From assembly GCA_021371855.1 (NCBI GenBank), contig JAJFVL010000055.1, positions 1 through 64,000 on the forward strand: a stretch of DNA of 64,000 bases. Direction: 5' to 3'. A model generated the notes under the pieces. That model saw nothing but the letters and a program-made list of their open reading frames with translations, searched no databases and was not told the DNA's origin. The DNA is from Bacteroidales bacterium. GTDB lineage: Bacteria; Bacteroidota; Bacteroidia; Bacteroidales; VadinHA17. The translations under genes were made by a program, and so were the position numbers. Below, in pieces: positions 50,908 to 61,066 of this stretch (its first letter is position 1; the number at the start of each line of letters is the position of its first letter).

Positions 50908-53691
50908 ATGCAGGGATTTATTGAAATAAAGGGGGCCAGGGTACATAATCTGAAGAATATCAGTCTTAAAATTCCAAGGAACAAACTTGTTGTTATTACC
51001 GGTGTTTCAGGTTCCGGGAAATCATCCCTTGCATTCGACACCATATATGCAGAAGGACAAAGGAGGTATGTGGAGAGCCTCTCTGCATATGCCAGGCAAT
51101 TCCTGGGAAGAATGAACAAACCTGAAGTAGACTTCATTAAGGGCATCCCTCCTGCTATTGCAATTGAGCAGAAAGTAAATTCACGTAACCCACGATCGAC
51201 AGTCGGCACAGCAACTGAGATATATGATTATATGCGTCTCCTGTTTGCAAGAATAGGAAGGACATTTTCACCCATGTCGGGAAAAGAGGTCAAAAAGCAC
51301 AGTGCTGATGATGTAGTTGACTTTCTGGCCGCTTTGCCACTGGACACGAAAGTTGTTCTTACAGCTTTGGGCGAGATCCCCGAAAACATAAAGGCTTCTG
51401 AGTATTTTTCATTTCTGAACAAGCAGGGATTTAACCGTATAGAGTCAGATGGAGAACTCATCAGAATTGATGAGCCTGGGTCCTATGATGAATTCAAGTC
51501 AGGACAACCCGTGAATATAGTAATTGACAGACTGGTTATAAGCCATTCCTCTGATAATTTCAGCAGGGCTGCCGAATCAGCCCAGACGGCATTTCAAACA
51601 GGGAAAGGGTATTGCCAGGTAGTTATTCTGAACCAAAACGGTGTGACACGGGAAAACTTCTCCAATATGTATGAAGAGGACGGGATCCTTTTTGAAGAGC
51701 CCACAGAATACCTGTTCAGCTTTAACAATCCAATTGGTGCATGTCCGGTTTGTGAAGGATATGGTAAGATTATAGGAATTGACGAAAATCTTGTAATCCC
51801 CAACAAAAGCCTTTCCGTGTATGAGGAGGCAATTGCCTGCTGGAAAGGTGAATCAATGAAAAGATGGAAAGAGAGACTGATAGCAAATGCAGAATTATTT
51901 GATTTCCCCATACATAAACCGTACTATCAGCTGACAGATGAACAAAAGAAACTCCTTTGGAAGGGGAATAAATATTTTCATGGTATTGACAGGTTTTTCG
52001 AACATCTTGAAGAGAAAAAATTCAAAATCCAGTATCGGGTACTGTTAAGCCGGTACCGCGGAAAAACAACATGCCCTGAATGTAAAGGATCGCGACTAAG
52101 AAAAGAGGCTGGTTATGTAATGGTTGGTGGCTATTCGATTCAGGAACTTGTTTCAATGCCGGTCAATAAACTAAGTGAAGTTTTTTCAGGAATAAAACTT
52201 AATGATGAAGATACAAAAGTTGCTGAAAGGCTTATAAAAGAGATCAGTGTCAGGTTGAAATTTCTGATTGATGTAGGACTTCCCTATCTTACTCTTGACC
52301 GACTGTCATCTTCGTTATCAGGAGGAGAATCACAAAGGATAAATCTTGCAACGTCTCTCGGGAGCAACCTTGTAGGATCGATGTATATTCTCGATGAACC
52401 AAGTATAGGTCTTCACCCGCGCGATACCAATCTTCTGATTAAGGTACTAAAAGAGCTGAGAGATCTTGGAAATTCAGTTATTGTAGTTGAACATGAAGAA
52501 GAAATAATAAGGGCCGCTGATGAGATTATCGACATGGGGCCCGAAGCAGGCAGACTTGGTGGGGAGGTTATTTACCAGGGAGGACTTGATATATCAACTG
52601 CTAACAAGTCTCTTACAGCAAGTTATCTGAGTGGCCGTTTAACTATCCCGGTTCCTGAAATGAGAAGAAAATGGAACAGTTATATTGAAGTAAAAGGGGC
52701 CAGAGAAAACAATCTTAAAGAGATTGATGTCAGATTTCCGCTTCACACAATAACTGCTGTAACAGGAGTAAGCGGATCGGGGAAATCGAGCCTTGTGTCA
52801 GATATATTATACAAAGCTTTGTCGAACAGGGTTAACGGGAACAATTTACAGGCAGGTCAGTTCAAAGATATCACGGGTGATATTTCCGGATTGACCGGTA
52901 TTGAACTCGTTGATCAGAATCCTATAGGAAAATCAAGCCGGTCCAATCCTGTTACATATCTCAAGGCATATGATGAGATACGCAAACTCTATTCAGAACT
53001 GCAAGCTTCCATCCAAAACAATTTCAAAGCATCACATTTTTCATTTAACATTGATGGAGGAAGATGTGAAGAGTGCCAGGGCGAAGGAGTTATTAAAGTC
53101 GAAATGCAGTTTATGGCCGATGTTGAACTGACATGTGAGAACTGCAAAGGGATGAGGTTCAAAAAGGAGATTCTTGAGGTAAAATATTACGGGAAAAATA
53201 TTTATGATATACTTGAGATGACCATAGACGAAGCTATCGATTTCTTCAACTCACATCCCGGTAAAAGCGAAATGAGAATAGTCGATAAACTTAAGCCACT
53301 TTCTGATGTCGGACTTGGCTATATTAAAATGGGTCAGTCGTCAAGCACTCTTTCAGGAGGTGAAAGTCAGAGAGTAAAGCTGGCGTATTTTCTAAGCCAG
53401 GAACGAAGCACAGGAAATATTTTGTTCATCTTTGATGAACCGACTACAGGCTTGCATTTTCACGATATCAACAAACTGCTAAGATCGATGAATGCACTGG
53501 TTGAACATGGCCATTCCGTCATACTAATAGAGCATAATCAGGAGGTGATAAAAAGTTCCGACTGGGTAATTGATCTCGGGCCGGAAGGTGGTGAGAAGGG
53601 AGGGTTTATTGTTTTTGAAGGCAAGCCTGAGGAGCTGGCAAAATGTAAAAAATCATATACCGGGAAATATCTTGCACCAAAACTGAAATAA
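50908..53691 (+). CDS. uvrA: Excinuclease ABC subunit A
   Basis: This 927-residue protein recognises damaged DNA in nucleotide excision repair together with UvrB. It has two ABC ATPase domains with Walker A sites TGVSGSGKSSLAFDT and TGVSGSGKSSLVSDI and signatures LSGGESQRI and LSGGESQRV. Three zinc modules show CPVCEGYGKI, CPECKGSRL, and CEECQGEG with CENCKGMRF. The length is normal. Confidence 0.96.
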   Translation: MQGFIEIKGARVHNLKNISLKIPRNKLVVITGVSGSGKSSLAFDTIYAEGQRRYVESLSAYARQFLGRMNKPEVDFIKGIPPAIAIEQKVNSRNPRSTVGTATEIYDYMRLLFARIGRTFSPMSGKEVKKHSADDVVDFLAALPLDTKVVLTALGEIPENIKASEYFSFLNKQGFNRIESDGELIRIDEPGSYDEFKSGQPVNIVIDRLVISHSSDNFSRAAESAQTAFQTGKGYCQVVILNQNGVTRENFSNMYEEDGILFEEPTEYLFSFNNPIGACPVCEGYGKIIGIDENLVIPNKSLSVYEEAIACWKGESMKRWKERLIANAELFDFPIHKPYYQLTDEQKKLLWKGNKYFHGIDRFFEHLEEKKFKIQYRVLLSRYRGKTTCPECKGSRLRKEAGYVMVGGYSIQELVSMPVNKLSEVFSGIKLNDEDTKVAERLIKEISVRLKFLIDVGLPYLTLDRLSSSLSGGESQRINLATSLGSNLVGSMYILDEPSIGLHPRDTNLLIKVLKELRDLGNSVIVVEHEEEIIRAADEIIDMGPEAGRLGGEVIYQGGLDISTANKSLTASYLSGRLTIPVPEMRRKWNSYIEVKGARENNLKEIDVRFPLHTITAVTGVSGSGKSSLVSDILYKALSNRVNGNNLQAGQFKDITGDISGLTGIELVDQNPIGKSSRSNPVTYLKAYDEIRKLYSELQASIQNNFKASHFSFNIDGGRCEECQGEGVIKVEMQFMADVELTCENCKGMRFKKEILEVKYYGKNIYDILEMTIDEAIDFFNSHPGKSEMRIVDKLKPLSDVGLGYIKMGQSSSTLSGGESQRVKLAYFLSQERSTGNILFIFDEPTTGLHFHDINKLLRSMNALVEHGHSVILIEHNQEVIKSSDWVIDLGPEGGEKGGFIVFEGKPEELAKCKKSYTGKYLAPKLK

Positions 53692-53744
53692 AATTCAGAT
53701 TTAGCATATATAAAGCAAGCAGTACCTTTTATACATAAAAGCAA

Positions 53745-53770
53745 CAGGGACGTTGCATACAACGTCCCTG
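53745..53770. terminator. Terminator after uvrA
   Basis: CAGGGACGTTG (53745-53755) and CAACGTCCCTG (53760-53770) are perfect 11-bp inverted repeats with a CATA loop. It separates the convergent uvrA and 53800 genes. Confidence 0.75.
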
Positions 53771-53799
53771 ACAAACCATATTATTAATATTTTCTCTAT

Positions 53800-54243
53800 C
53801 TATTTCCTGATTTTAAATCCAAACATTATTGATACGCAGCCGCTGGCAGGAATTTCGCCAGGTTTATTCAAAGATGTGACTTTCACAACCAGCTTAAGCT
53901 GCTGGCTCGACTGAAGTTTAAAATCCCATGTTCTGGCATAGTTGGCGTCTTTATTTGAATAGAGTACATTCCTGTTCGAATCGAGTATTTTAAACTCAAT
54001 GTCAGGCAGCTTTTCTTCTCCGCAGATTGCCACCCTGTAATCCATATCGGAATAAAATGTTTTATAGAGCTCGGCCTCTTCTCCTTCAACAAGAACTGCC
54101 GCATGGTAGTTCCCATCATGTGTATATGAACCTAATTCAGGGAGGCATACCTTTCTGGCGAATGCTTTGCACTGAGCATCAACATTGACATTTGTTACGA
54201 GCATAAACAATGCAAGGACCGGAAATAATTTTAATATTCTCAT
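53800..54243 (-). CDS. Small exported hypothetical protein
   Basis: This 147-residue protein has a signal peptide (MRILKLFPVLALFMLVTNV, cleaved near VDAQ). The mature part is predicted mostly beta, with four Cys residues (QCKAFARKVC, AICGEEK, ASGCVSI). It follows the 54252 lipoprotein gene by 8 bp on the same strand and is probably co-transcribed. No family recognised. Confidence 0.7.
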   Translation of the reverse strand: MRILKLFPVLALFMLVTNVNVDAQCKAFARKVCLPELGSYTHDGNYHAAVLVEGEEAELYKTFYSDMDYRVAICGEEKLPDIEFKILDSNRNVLYSNKDANYARTWDFKLQSSQQLKLVVKVTSLNKPGEIPASGCVSIMFGFKIRK

Positions 54244-54251
54244 AGCTATTG

Positions 54252-55172
54252 TTATTTAACAAATGAATTTCTAATCTCAGCAACTGTTGATGCCAGTTCA
54301 TTAAAGACTGCCGGGGTCATATCAGTTTTTATTTCAGATTTTAGCATCGTGGTATTGGACGATTTGTTATATTCCGTCTTTACCGGAGATGTTTTAATTG
54401 AAATCTTGTCAAAAACCAACTTTAGCTTTGAAACCTGAGCTATAAGTTCATCAATTGCAGGATTTCCTTTGCTGCTTTCCAGAAGATTAAGAAGAATGCC
54501 TATTGAAAGTTTCTGGTCGATTATCCTGCCAACCAGCTTGTTGCCATTAAAATCCTTCATTTCAACAAGTTGAGTGGATATATATAATCCTTCAAACCAT
54601 CCGCCAACCAGTACCATTGCAGCAATTGCCGGTTGTCCGTTATCTTCGAGATATGAATTTGAATTCATGAAGGTCTCACTGACAATCTCCATTATAACTT
54701 CGCTGTTATTTATATTTTCTTCAAGTTTATCAATGGTTGACTGTTCAACGGCTTTTAATATTCCGAGCCCGTCAGCCATTTTCTTTGCAGCATTCATATA
54801 ATCAATAATGAGCTGGGTCTGTTCATATAAGCTGGCAAAACTCAAATCGCAGGTATAAATACCCAGATTCAGAGCCATACTTTTATTTGTCATATAATTA
54901 TTAGAATTTCCAATAGGATTAAGCAGACGCTCCTCAAACTTTGCTCCGGCTGATTTAATAAGCATGGCTGATTCAAGTGGTGAAGGAAGTGCATTAAAAA
55001 TCTTTTCCGCCTGTTTAATATCATCATATACAGTGGTATTACTTTGTGGAACATTCACGGTTACCTCTTCTTTAGGAGCTTTAGTCCCACCTGACTTACA
55101 ACCAGGAAGAAGACCGAAAAACAGTAATGCTACCACCAGGATCCCTGAATTAATTCCATGCCTATTATTCAT
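54252..55172 (-). CDS. Hypothetical lipoprotein
   Basis: This 306-residue protein has a lipobox LLPGC and is probably anchored to a membrane. I start at 55172, since the longer frame to 55355 would hide the signal peptide. The body is helical, with AEKIFNALPSPLESAMLIKS and LGIYTCDLSFASLYEQTQL, and ends in a coiled-coil-like region. No known domain is recognised. It forms an operon with the exported protein downstream. Confidence 0.7.
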   Translation of the reverse strand: MNNRHGINSGILVVALLFFGLLPGCKSGGTKAPKEEVTVNVPQSNTTVYDDIKQAEKIFNALPSPLESAMLIKSAGAKFEERLLNPIGNSNNYMTNKSMALNLGIYTCDLSFASLYEQTQLIIDYMNAAKKMADGLGILKAVEQSTIDKLEENINNSEVIMEIVSETFMNSNSYLEDNGQPAIAAMVLVGGWFEGLYISTQLVEMKDFNGNKLVGRIIDQKLSIGILLNLLESSKGNPAIDELIAQVSKLKLVFDKISIKTSPVKTEYNKSSNTTMLKSEIKTDMTPAVFNELASTVAEIRNSFVK

Positions 55173-55292
55173 GATTAAAATATTTAAGATTAATACGTAA
55201 TCAACGACTAAATTAGTATAATATTTTAATTTTTCAAAAACAGGTGCAGGTATATTACCGGTATTTCTAACTTTGTCAGAAATACTATTAAT

Positions 55293-55805
55293 ATGATAAG
55301 ATCCGATAAAAAGCTTAAAGAACTTGCTTCTATTTTTGATAAAGATAATAAGCATATAATTCAGGCGATTGAATTACTCAGGGAAGAACAGCCTTTTGAA
55401 GGTGCCGTTGGACTTCTTACCATATTCTTCAATAAAACTGATGATCAGAGTATCCGGAAAATTATCCTGGAATTTATGAATGATCTGAAAGATCAATCAG
55501 TCGTTAAGGAAGTAATAACTGAAATAAAGAAAGAATGGAAAACTGAAACACTCAACATGCTGATATCTTCCTGCTGGCAATCGGGTCTCGATTATTCGGA
55601 ATATTCGCTCGATCTGACGGAAATTTTCGTCAGAGGCGATTTAACTACTGCAATTGAATGTTTCACAGTAATTGAAGGTACCATTCCTGAATTAAGTCTG
55701 AAAAGAAAGGAAGAATTAATTAAAATTATTAAAGAGAGTCTTCATTCTCAGGGAGAGGAAAAAAGATCTCTTTCCCGGGAGTTGTTATCAATTCTTGGCA
55801 GATAG
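55293..55805 (+). CDS. HEAT-like helical protein, unknown function
   Basis: This 170-residue protein is predicted all-helical, with amphipathic helix pairs such as AIELLREEQPFEGAVGLLT and IRKIILEFMNDLKDQSVVK. This resembles HEAT-type repeats used for protein binding. The second half ends in charged helices. No signal peptide is present. Its neighbours give no functional hint. Confidence 0.6.
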   Translation: MIRSDKKLKELASIFDKDNKHIIQAIELLREEQPFEGAVGLLTIFFNKTDDQSIRKIILEFMNDLKDQSVVKEVITEIKKEWKTETLNMLISSCWQSGLDYSEYSLDLTEIFVRGDLTTAIECFTVIEGTIPELSLKRKEELIKIIKESLHSQGEEKRSLSRELLSILGR

Positions 55806-55832
55806 TTGTTCAGATAAAAACGTTTTCCTGAA

Positions 55833-56810
55833 TCAATCCACCGAAGAGAAATACTTCATGAATTGTGTTCTTACATAGGCGGCAGGCTTTTCGTAATTCA
55901 ACCAGTTCATCCGGCCCCTGAAATCATTGATACTTTTAAAGTTATTCGTTGACATCCATTCACTTATCTGCTTGTTAATTGTTGCCAGAAACGGAATGCC
56001 TTTTTGATACAACACTGAGCAGACCTGCACCGAATCAGCCCCTGCAAGAATGTACCTTAAGGCATCTTCTCCACAATGCACCCCTGTAGATGCTGAAATG
56101 TCAATTTTAATATCCTGCGCACTTACCATAGCTATCGACCGGAGCACATATCGTCTTTCACTTGAACTGCTGAATATCGATGACGGGATTATTTCCATCT
56201 TCTTAACATCAATATCCGGTTCATAGAATCTGTTGAACAAAACTACGCCCTCAACACCCCTCATATAGAACTGGTCTATCATATACAATATATTGGAGAA
56301 TTTGTATCCGATTTTTAATGAAATCGGAATGGAAATTTTTGCTTTGAGATTTTCAATCAACTCGAAATAGATCTTCTCACAATCTGAAGCAGATTTCTTC
56401 CTGTCGACAGGTAAATAAAAAACATTTATTTCAATGGCATCGGCACCTGAATCAGCAATGTTCCTTGCAAAATCGGTCCATCCTTTTGATGAAATACAGT
56501 TGATGCTGGGAATAACAGGAATTCCCAGACATTTTTTTGCATCTTTTATCAGCTCAAGATATTCGTCGACTGAATGTGATTTGATATAATAGGCAATGTA
56601 ATCATCAGCTTCAGGATAGCCAGTCGGGGTGGGCAATTTACTGATATGGCTCATTATCTGCTCTTCAAACAGTGATTTAAGCACGACAGCTCCGGCCCCA
56701 TTTTTTTCAGCTTCTTTCAGATTTTCAATAGAAGAGGTAAGTCTGCTGCTGCCCACAATAAGTGGACTTTTCAATGTGAGACCCAGGTAGTTTGTTGTCA
56801 GATTTTTCAT
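55833..56810 (-). CDS. Dihydroorotate dehydrogenase-like FMN protein
   Basis: This 325-residue TIM-barrel protein resembles DHOD, with YLGLTLKSPLIVGSSRLTS, SGADAIEINVFYLPVDRK, PISLKIGYKFSN, and ASTGVHCGEDALRYILAGA for the FMN phosphate. The residues for dihydroorotate and a clear catalytic Cys loop are not recognisable, so it is unlikely to be the biosynthetic PyrD. It follows yggS by 9 bp. It could reduce another small substrate. Confidence 0.78.
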   Translation of the reverse strand: MKNLTTNYLGLTLKSPLIVGSSRLTSSIENLKEAEKNGAGAVVLKSLFEEQIMSHISKLPTPTGYPEADDYIAYYIKSHSVDEYLELIKDAKKCLGIPVIPSINCISSKGWTDFARNIADSGADAIEINVFYLPVDRKKSASDCEKIYFELIENLKAKISIPISLKIGYKFSNILYMIDQFYMRGVEGVVLFNRFYEPDIDVKKMEIIPSSIFSSSSERRYVLRSIAMVSAQDIKIDISASTGVHCGEDALRYILAGADSVQVCSVLYQKGIPFLATINKQISEWMSTNNFKSINDFRGRMNWLNYEKPAAYVRTQFMKYFSSVD

Positions 56811-56819
56811 TTTTTTTCA

Positions 56820-57494
56820 TTATCTTTTATTCCTTTCGCCAAAAATAAGGCTGCCGATTCTAACGATTGTGCTTCCTGCTTTCAATGCAATCCTGTAATC
56901 TCCCGACATCCCCATTGAGATTTCCTTAAAATCAGGATCCGCGGAAAAGTATTTGTTTTTAATAGTACTGAAGCAATCTGAAAGATAAGTAAATTCTTTG
57001 TTTACCTGATTCTGGTCAGAAGTAAATGTTGCAATTCCCATTACCCCACAGATTCTGACATTTTTCATATCTGAAAAATCAGAGGACTCAATCATTTGAA
57101 CAATTTCTTCCATGTTGAATCCGAATTTTGTCTCTTCTTCAGCAATATGAATCTGGAGAAGGCAATCCACAACTCTGGAAATTTTAGCTGCTTCGGCATT
57201 AATTGTCTTTAATAGCTTATTTGTATCAACGGATTGTATCATGCTGATAAAAGGCAGTATAAATTTTACTTTGTTGCTCTGAAGATGTCCGATAAGATGC
57301 CACTGAATATCTACCGGAAGATGATCCTTCTTGCTCAGAAGTTCTTGCACCCTGTTTTCTCCGAAAAGCCTCTGCCCGGCGTTATATGCCTCCAATATAT
57401 CACTTACAGGCTTTGTTTTAGATACTGCAATCAACCTGGCATTTGCAGGTATGGTTTGTTTAAGTATGGCAATATTTTTTGCTATCTCTGACAT
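56820..57494 (-). CDS. YggS-family PLP homeostasis protein
   Basis: This 224-residue single-domain protein of the alanine racemase N-terminal fold binds pyridoxal phosphate through the Lys in LIAVSKTKPVSDI. It also shows FGENRVQELLSK, WHLIGHLQSNKVK and MGMSGDYRIALKAGSTIVRIG. It helps vitamin B6 balance and has no racemase activity in studied members. I start at 57494, right before the first helix. Confidence 0.92.
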   Translation of the reverse strand: MSEIAKNIAILKQTIPANARLIAVSKTKPVSDILEAYNAGQRLFGENRVQELLSKKDHLPVDIQWHLIGHLQSNKVKFILPFISMIQSVDTNKLLKTINAEAAKISRVVDCLLQIHIAEEETKFGFNMEEIVQMIESSDFSDMKNVRICGVMGIATFTSDQNQVNKEFTYLSDCFSTIKNKYFSADPDFKEISMGMSGDYRIALKAGSTIVRIGSLIFGERNKR

Positions 57495-57602
57495 TGATTT
57501 AAATGTATGTAGCAAAAATAGGAAAAACGAACGCCTAACGAAAAGAATACTTAAAGTATTTCTTAGGGTATCTGTGTAATCCATTGTCTATTCGTTCTGT
57601 AA

Positions 57603-57633
57603 CACAGAGTGGCACAGAGGATACACAGAGTAA
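57603..57633. repeat. CACAGAG-type heptad repeat
   Basis: CACAGAGTGGCACAGAGGAT, then ACACAGAG shows three spaced copies of CACAGAG. Such short degenerate repeats are frequent between genes in Bacteroidota. Confidence 0.5.
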
Positions 57634-57637
57634 TTTA

Positions 57638-58888
57638 TCAACCTAAAAGATGAATAACAAGTCCGCTGCGAAGTTTGGGTTCAAACCATGTTGACTTTGG
57701 TGGCATTATATTGCCTGAATCAGCAATTGTAATAAGCTGTTCCATTGAAACCGGGAATAAAGCAAATGCAACTTTCATTTCACCGCTGTCTACCCTCTTC
57801 TGAAGCTCGCCGAGTCCTCGTATTCCACCGATAAAATCAATGCGTTTTGATCTTCTAAGATCCTGAATATCCAGAATTGGACTGAGTATCTGATTAGTAA
57901 GGATTGTTACATCAAGAACGCCTATCGGGTCATTATCATTAAAAGTTCCTTCTTTTGCAGTAAGACTGTACCATTTACCATCAAGGTACATTGAGAAATT
58001 ATGAAGTTTTTTAGGTTTATAGATAGTGCTTCCCTTCTCTTTTATAACAAATCCTTTCCCAAGTTTATCAATAAGTTCCCGGGGTGTTAGACCATTGAGA
58101 TCCTTTACTGTTCTGTTATAATCAATTATACGTAACTGATTGGAAGGAAAATGGACTGCAAGAAAGAAATTATACTCCTCTGTTCCGTTATGAGAAGGAT
58201 TGTTTTCCCGTTTCTCTTTTCCAACAAGAGCTGCAGCAGCAGTTCTGTGATGACCGTCAGCAACGTAGGTATAAGGTACTTTTTCTGCAAACAGCTTTTC
58301 AATAAGATTATTCGTTTCCCTGTCCTTTATTACCCAGAAATGATGACCAAAACCATCAGCCGATACAAAGTTGTATTCGGGTTTCATATTTCTGACAATA
58401 TTATCAACGATATCATCAATTTCTTTAACAGGAGGATATGTAAAAAAGACAGGTTCAATATTTGCATTATTTGCACGTACGTGGACCATCCGGTCCTGTT
58501 CTTTATCAGGCCGTGTAAGCTCATGCTTTTTTATTATTCCATTGAGATAATCATCGACAGATGCACATCCGACAATTCCATACTGGGTACGTCTCTTCAT
58601 TGTCTGTGCATAAATATAAAAATGGGGTTCTTCATCCTGAACCAGCCAGCCTTTCTCCTGCCATCCGGCGAAATTTTCCACCGACTTTTTATAAACTTCC
58701 TCTGAGTGAGTATCAATATTCCCCGGGAAATCAATTTCTGACCTTGTTATATGAAGAAGGGAACACTCCTTTCCCTCGGCCATTTTTCTGGCTTCATCAG
58801 TGTTCATTACATCATACGGCAGGCAAGCCAGATCTTTGGCAATAGAAACAGGAGGCCTAAGCCCCCTGAAAGGTTTAATAACTGACAT
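57638..58888 (-). CDS. DUF1015 family protein
   Basis: This 416-residue protein matches the family usually found beside serA and serC in Bacteroidota and other anaerobes. It opens IKPFRGLRPP, with LPYDVMNTDEAR, DGHHRTAAAALVGKEKRENN and HTIADSG-like C-terminal motifs (LITIADSGNIMPPKSTWFEP). A phosphate-binding or ParB/kinase-like role has been proposed for relatives. It is the third gene after serC and serA, 21 bp behind serA. Confidence 0.9.
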   Translation of the reverse strand: MSVIKPFRGLRPPVSIAKDLACLPYDVMNTDEARKMAEGKECSLLHITRSEIDFPGNIDTHSEEVYKKSVENFAGWQEKGWLVQDEEPHFYIYAQTMKRRTQYGIVGCASVDDYLNGIIKKHELTRPDKEQDRMVHVRANNANIEPVFFTYPPVKEIDDIVDNIVRNMKPEYNFVSADGFGHHFWVIKDRETNNLIEKLFAEKVPYTYVADGHHRTAAAALVGKEKRENNPSHNGTEEYNFFLAVHFPSNQLRIIDYNRTVKDLNGLTPRELIDKLGKGFVIKEKGSTIYKPKKLHNFSMYLDGKWYSLTAKEGTFNDNDPIGVLDVTILTNQILSPILDIQDLRRSKRIDFIGGIRGLGELQKRVDSGEMKVAFALFPVSMEQLITIADSGNIMPPKSTWFEPKLRSGLVIHLLG

Positions 58889-58909
58889 CTCTTAATATTT
58901 TAGTATTCC

Positions 58910-59830
58910 CTACTTGTTTACTTTAAATTTAATATTGCCTGTTTCAAAGAAATCAACAATCTGTCTTGCGGCTGCAACTCCGGCGTTGACGTTAGCTTCT
59001 TCTGTCTGGGCTCCCATTTTTTTTGCTGTAAAGATAAATCTGTCTTTATACATTTTTTCAAAAACAGGTTTACAATCAGGTTCTACATCAGACAGGTATC
59101 TGATGTCGGGACGTTCAGCGAAAACCTTCATAAGGCCCTCTTCATCTATCACCTCTTTTCTTGCTGTATTTACAAGGACAGAATCTTTGGGCATTAATTT
59201 CAGAAGATCATAACCGATTGATTTATTTGTTTTATCATTAGCCGGTAAATGCAGAGACACATACTGGCATTTCGAATACAGTTCTTCTGCAGTTTTACAG
59301 ACTTTAACACCATGCTTTTTCATTTCAACTTCACTTACAAATGGATCGAAGGCATAAATATCCATTCCGAATCCTGTTGCAATCTCAGCGACATATTTTC
59401 CAACATTTCCAAATGCATGTATACCAATTGTTCTTCCCCTGAGCTCACTTCCTGATTTACCGGCGAAGCCGTCACGTGCCTGATAAAGCATCATCGAGAA
59501 AACCAGTTCCGCAACCGCATTTGAATTTTGCCCCGGGGTATTCATAGCTACCACATTGTGGGCAGTACATGCCTTTAGATCAAGGTTATCATAACCAGCT
59601 CCTGCACGAACAACTATTTTAAGTTTCTTGGCAGCATCAAGAATTGCCGGAGTTACCTTATCGCTTCTGACGATCATGGCATCAGCATCAGAAACTGCTG
59701 AAATTAATTCGGATTCACCTTTATAGTTTTCGAGTAACTCAAGTTCATAACCTGCAGCATCCGTTACCTGGCGGATCTGTTTAATAGCAAAGAGAGTAAA
59801 AGGTTTCTCTGTCGCAACAAGGATTTTCAT
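58910..59830 (-). CDS. serA: D-3-phosphoglycerate dehydrogenase (short, no ACT domain)
   Basis: This 306-residue enzyme starts serine synthesis by oxidising 3-phosphoglycerate. It has the NAD-binding GIHAFGNVGKYVA, the substrate Arg224 (NTARKEV) and Glu250 (DVEP). At the usual catalytic His position it has KKMGAQT, so Lys271 or Lys270 stands in for His. From memory a Lys at this position is also known in the related type III enzymes such as that of Entamoeba. There is no ACT domain, so serine feedback is unlikely. It lies between serC and DUF1015. Confidence 0.92.
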   Translation of the reverse strand: MKILVATEKPFTLFAIKQIRQVTDAAGYELELLENYKGESELISAVSDADAMIVRSDKVTPAILDAAKKLKIVVRAGAGYDNLDLKACTAHNVVAMNTPGQNSNAVAELVFSMMLYQARDGFAGKSGSELRGRTIGIHAFGNVGKYVAEIATGFGMDIYAFDPFVSEVEMKKHGVKVCKTAEELYSKCQYVSLHLPANDKTNKSIGYDLLKLMPKDSVLVNTARKEVIDEEGLMKVFAERPDIRYLSDVEPDCKPVFEKMYKDRFIFTAKKMGAQTEEANVNAGVAAARQIVDFFETGNIKFKVNK

Positions 59831-59893
59831 AGTAATGATTTTATTAAATATTAAAGATCACAGGTTCCATTGTAGTCTTTAATATATGATTAA

Positions 59894-60964
59894 TTAATTC
59901 TTTAATTCAAATTCTTTCATAGCGCTTACAAGTGCTTCAACGCTTTCTTTCGGAAGAGCGTTATATGTTGAAGCACGGAATCCGCCTACTGAACGGTGAC
60001 CTGCAATACCAAGCAATCCTTTTGATTTTGCAAAATCTGAGAATGGCTGCTCTAGGTCTTTATATTCAGGGGCCATAACAAAACAGATATTCATAAGAGA
60101 TCTGTCTTCAGGATCAGATATCGTCGGAATGAACAATTTGTTTCTGTCAATCTCATCATAAAGAATTTTTGCTTTCTCTATATTCTTTTTCTGTATTGCC
60201 TTCACTCCTCCAAGCTGTTTCAGCCAATGCAATGTTTGATTTGCAGCAAAAATTGCAAATACAGGTGGTGTGTTGAACATTGATTCTTCCTTTATGTGAA
60301 CACGGTAATCGAGCATGGAAGGAATAGGACGCGTAACTTTGCCAAGAACATCTTCCTTTATAATGACAAAAGCGACACCTGCCGGAGCAAGATTTTTCTG
60401 AGCCCCACCATAAATAATCGAATATTTTGAAACATCTACCGGACGGCTTAATATATCAGACGACATATCAGCTACCAATGGAACTTTAACATCAGGGTCC
60501 TTCTTAATTTCAGTTCCGTAAATAGTATTGTTTGTTGTTATATGGAAATAATCAACATCAGAAGGGACAGTATAATTCTTTGGTATATAATTAAACAACT
60601 TTTCTTTTGATGATGCAACCTCAACCACTTCCCCAAATAATTTTGCTTCTTTGATAGCTTTGCTTGCCCACACGCCTGTGTTAAGATAAGCAGCTTTCTT
60701 ATTCATCAGGTTCATCGGCACCATTGCAAACTGCAGACTGGCTCCGCCACCAAGAAACAAAATCTGATATCCGGCAGGTACTTCTAACAATTCTTTAAAA
60801 AGAGACATTGTTTCGTTCATACAGGCAACAAATTCCTTGCTGCGATGAGATATCTCAAGTATTGACAGCCCTGTTCCTGCGAATTCTTTTATTCCTTCAA
60901 TTGTCTTATCAATAGTATATTGTGGAAGAATTGAAGGACCTGCATAAAAGTTGTGTTTTTTCAT
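59894..60964 (-). CDS. serC: Phosphoserine aminotransferase
   Basis: This 356-residue PLP enzyme makes phosphoserine from 3-phosphohydroxypyruvate and glutamate. It opens HNFYAGPSILPQ and has the PLP Lys in IYGGAQKNLAPAG, plus EISHRSKEF and GHRSVGGFRASTYN for substrate phosphate. It is the first gene of the serC-serA-DUF1015 operon. Confidence 0.95.
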   Translation of the reverse strand: MKKHNFYAGPSILPQYTIDKTIEGIKEFAGTGLSILEISHRSKEFVACMNETMSLFKELLEVPAGYQILFLGGGASLQFAMVPMNLMNKKAAYLNTGVWASKAIKEAKLFGEVVEVASSKEKLFNYIPKNYTVPSDVDYFHITTNNTIYGTEIKKDPDVKVPLVADMSSDILSRPVDVSKYSIIYGGAQKNLAPAGVAFVIIKEDVLGKVTRPIPSMLDYRVHIKEESMFNTPPVFAIFAANQTLHWLKQLGGVKAIQKKNIEKAKILYDEIDRNKLFIPTISDPEDRSLMNICFVMAPEYKDLEQPFSDFAKSKGLLGIAGHRSVGGFRASTYNALPKESVEALVSAMKEFELKN

Positions 60965-61066
60965 GATTCGAAAGTTATAATTAATAAAAGTTAATTTAAA
61001 GCGAAACTACAAAATTATAAAAATATTCACAGGTACTGTTAAACGATTAACACCAATCTGAGATAT

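Noticed and set aside
55173..55355. N-terminal extension of the lipoprotein gene at 54252
   Set aside because: The extension would bury the lipoprotein signal peptide in the middle of the protein, and it overlaps the divergent gene at 55293.
55833..56810. Assignment as biosynthetic dihydroorotate dehydrogenase (pyrD)
   Set aside because: The fold and FMN site fit, but the substrate-binding and catalytic loop residues are not recognisable, and it is next to yggS and not pyrimidine genes.
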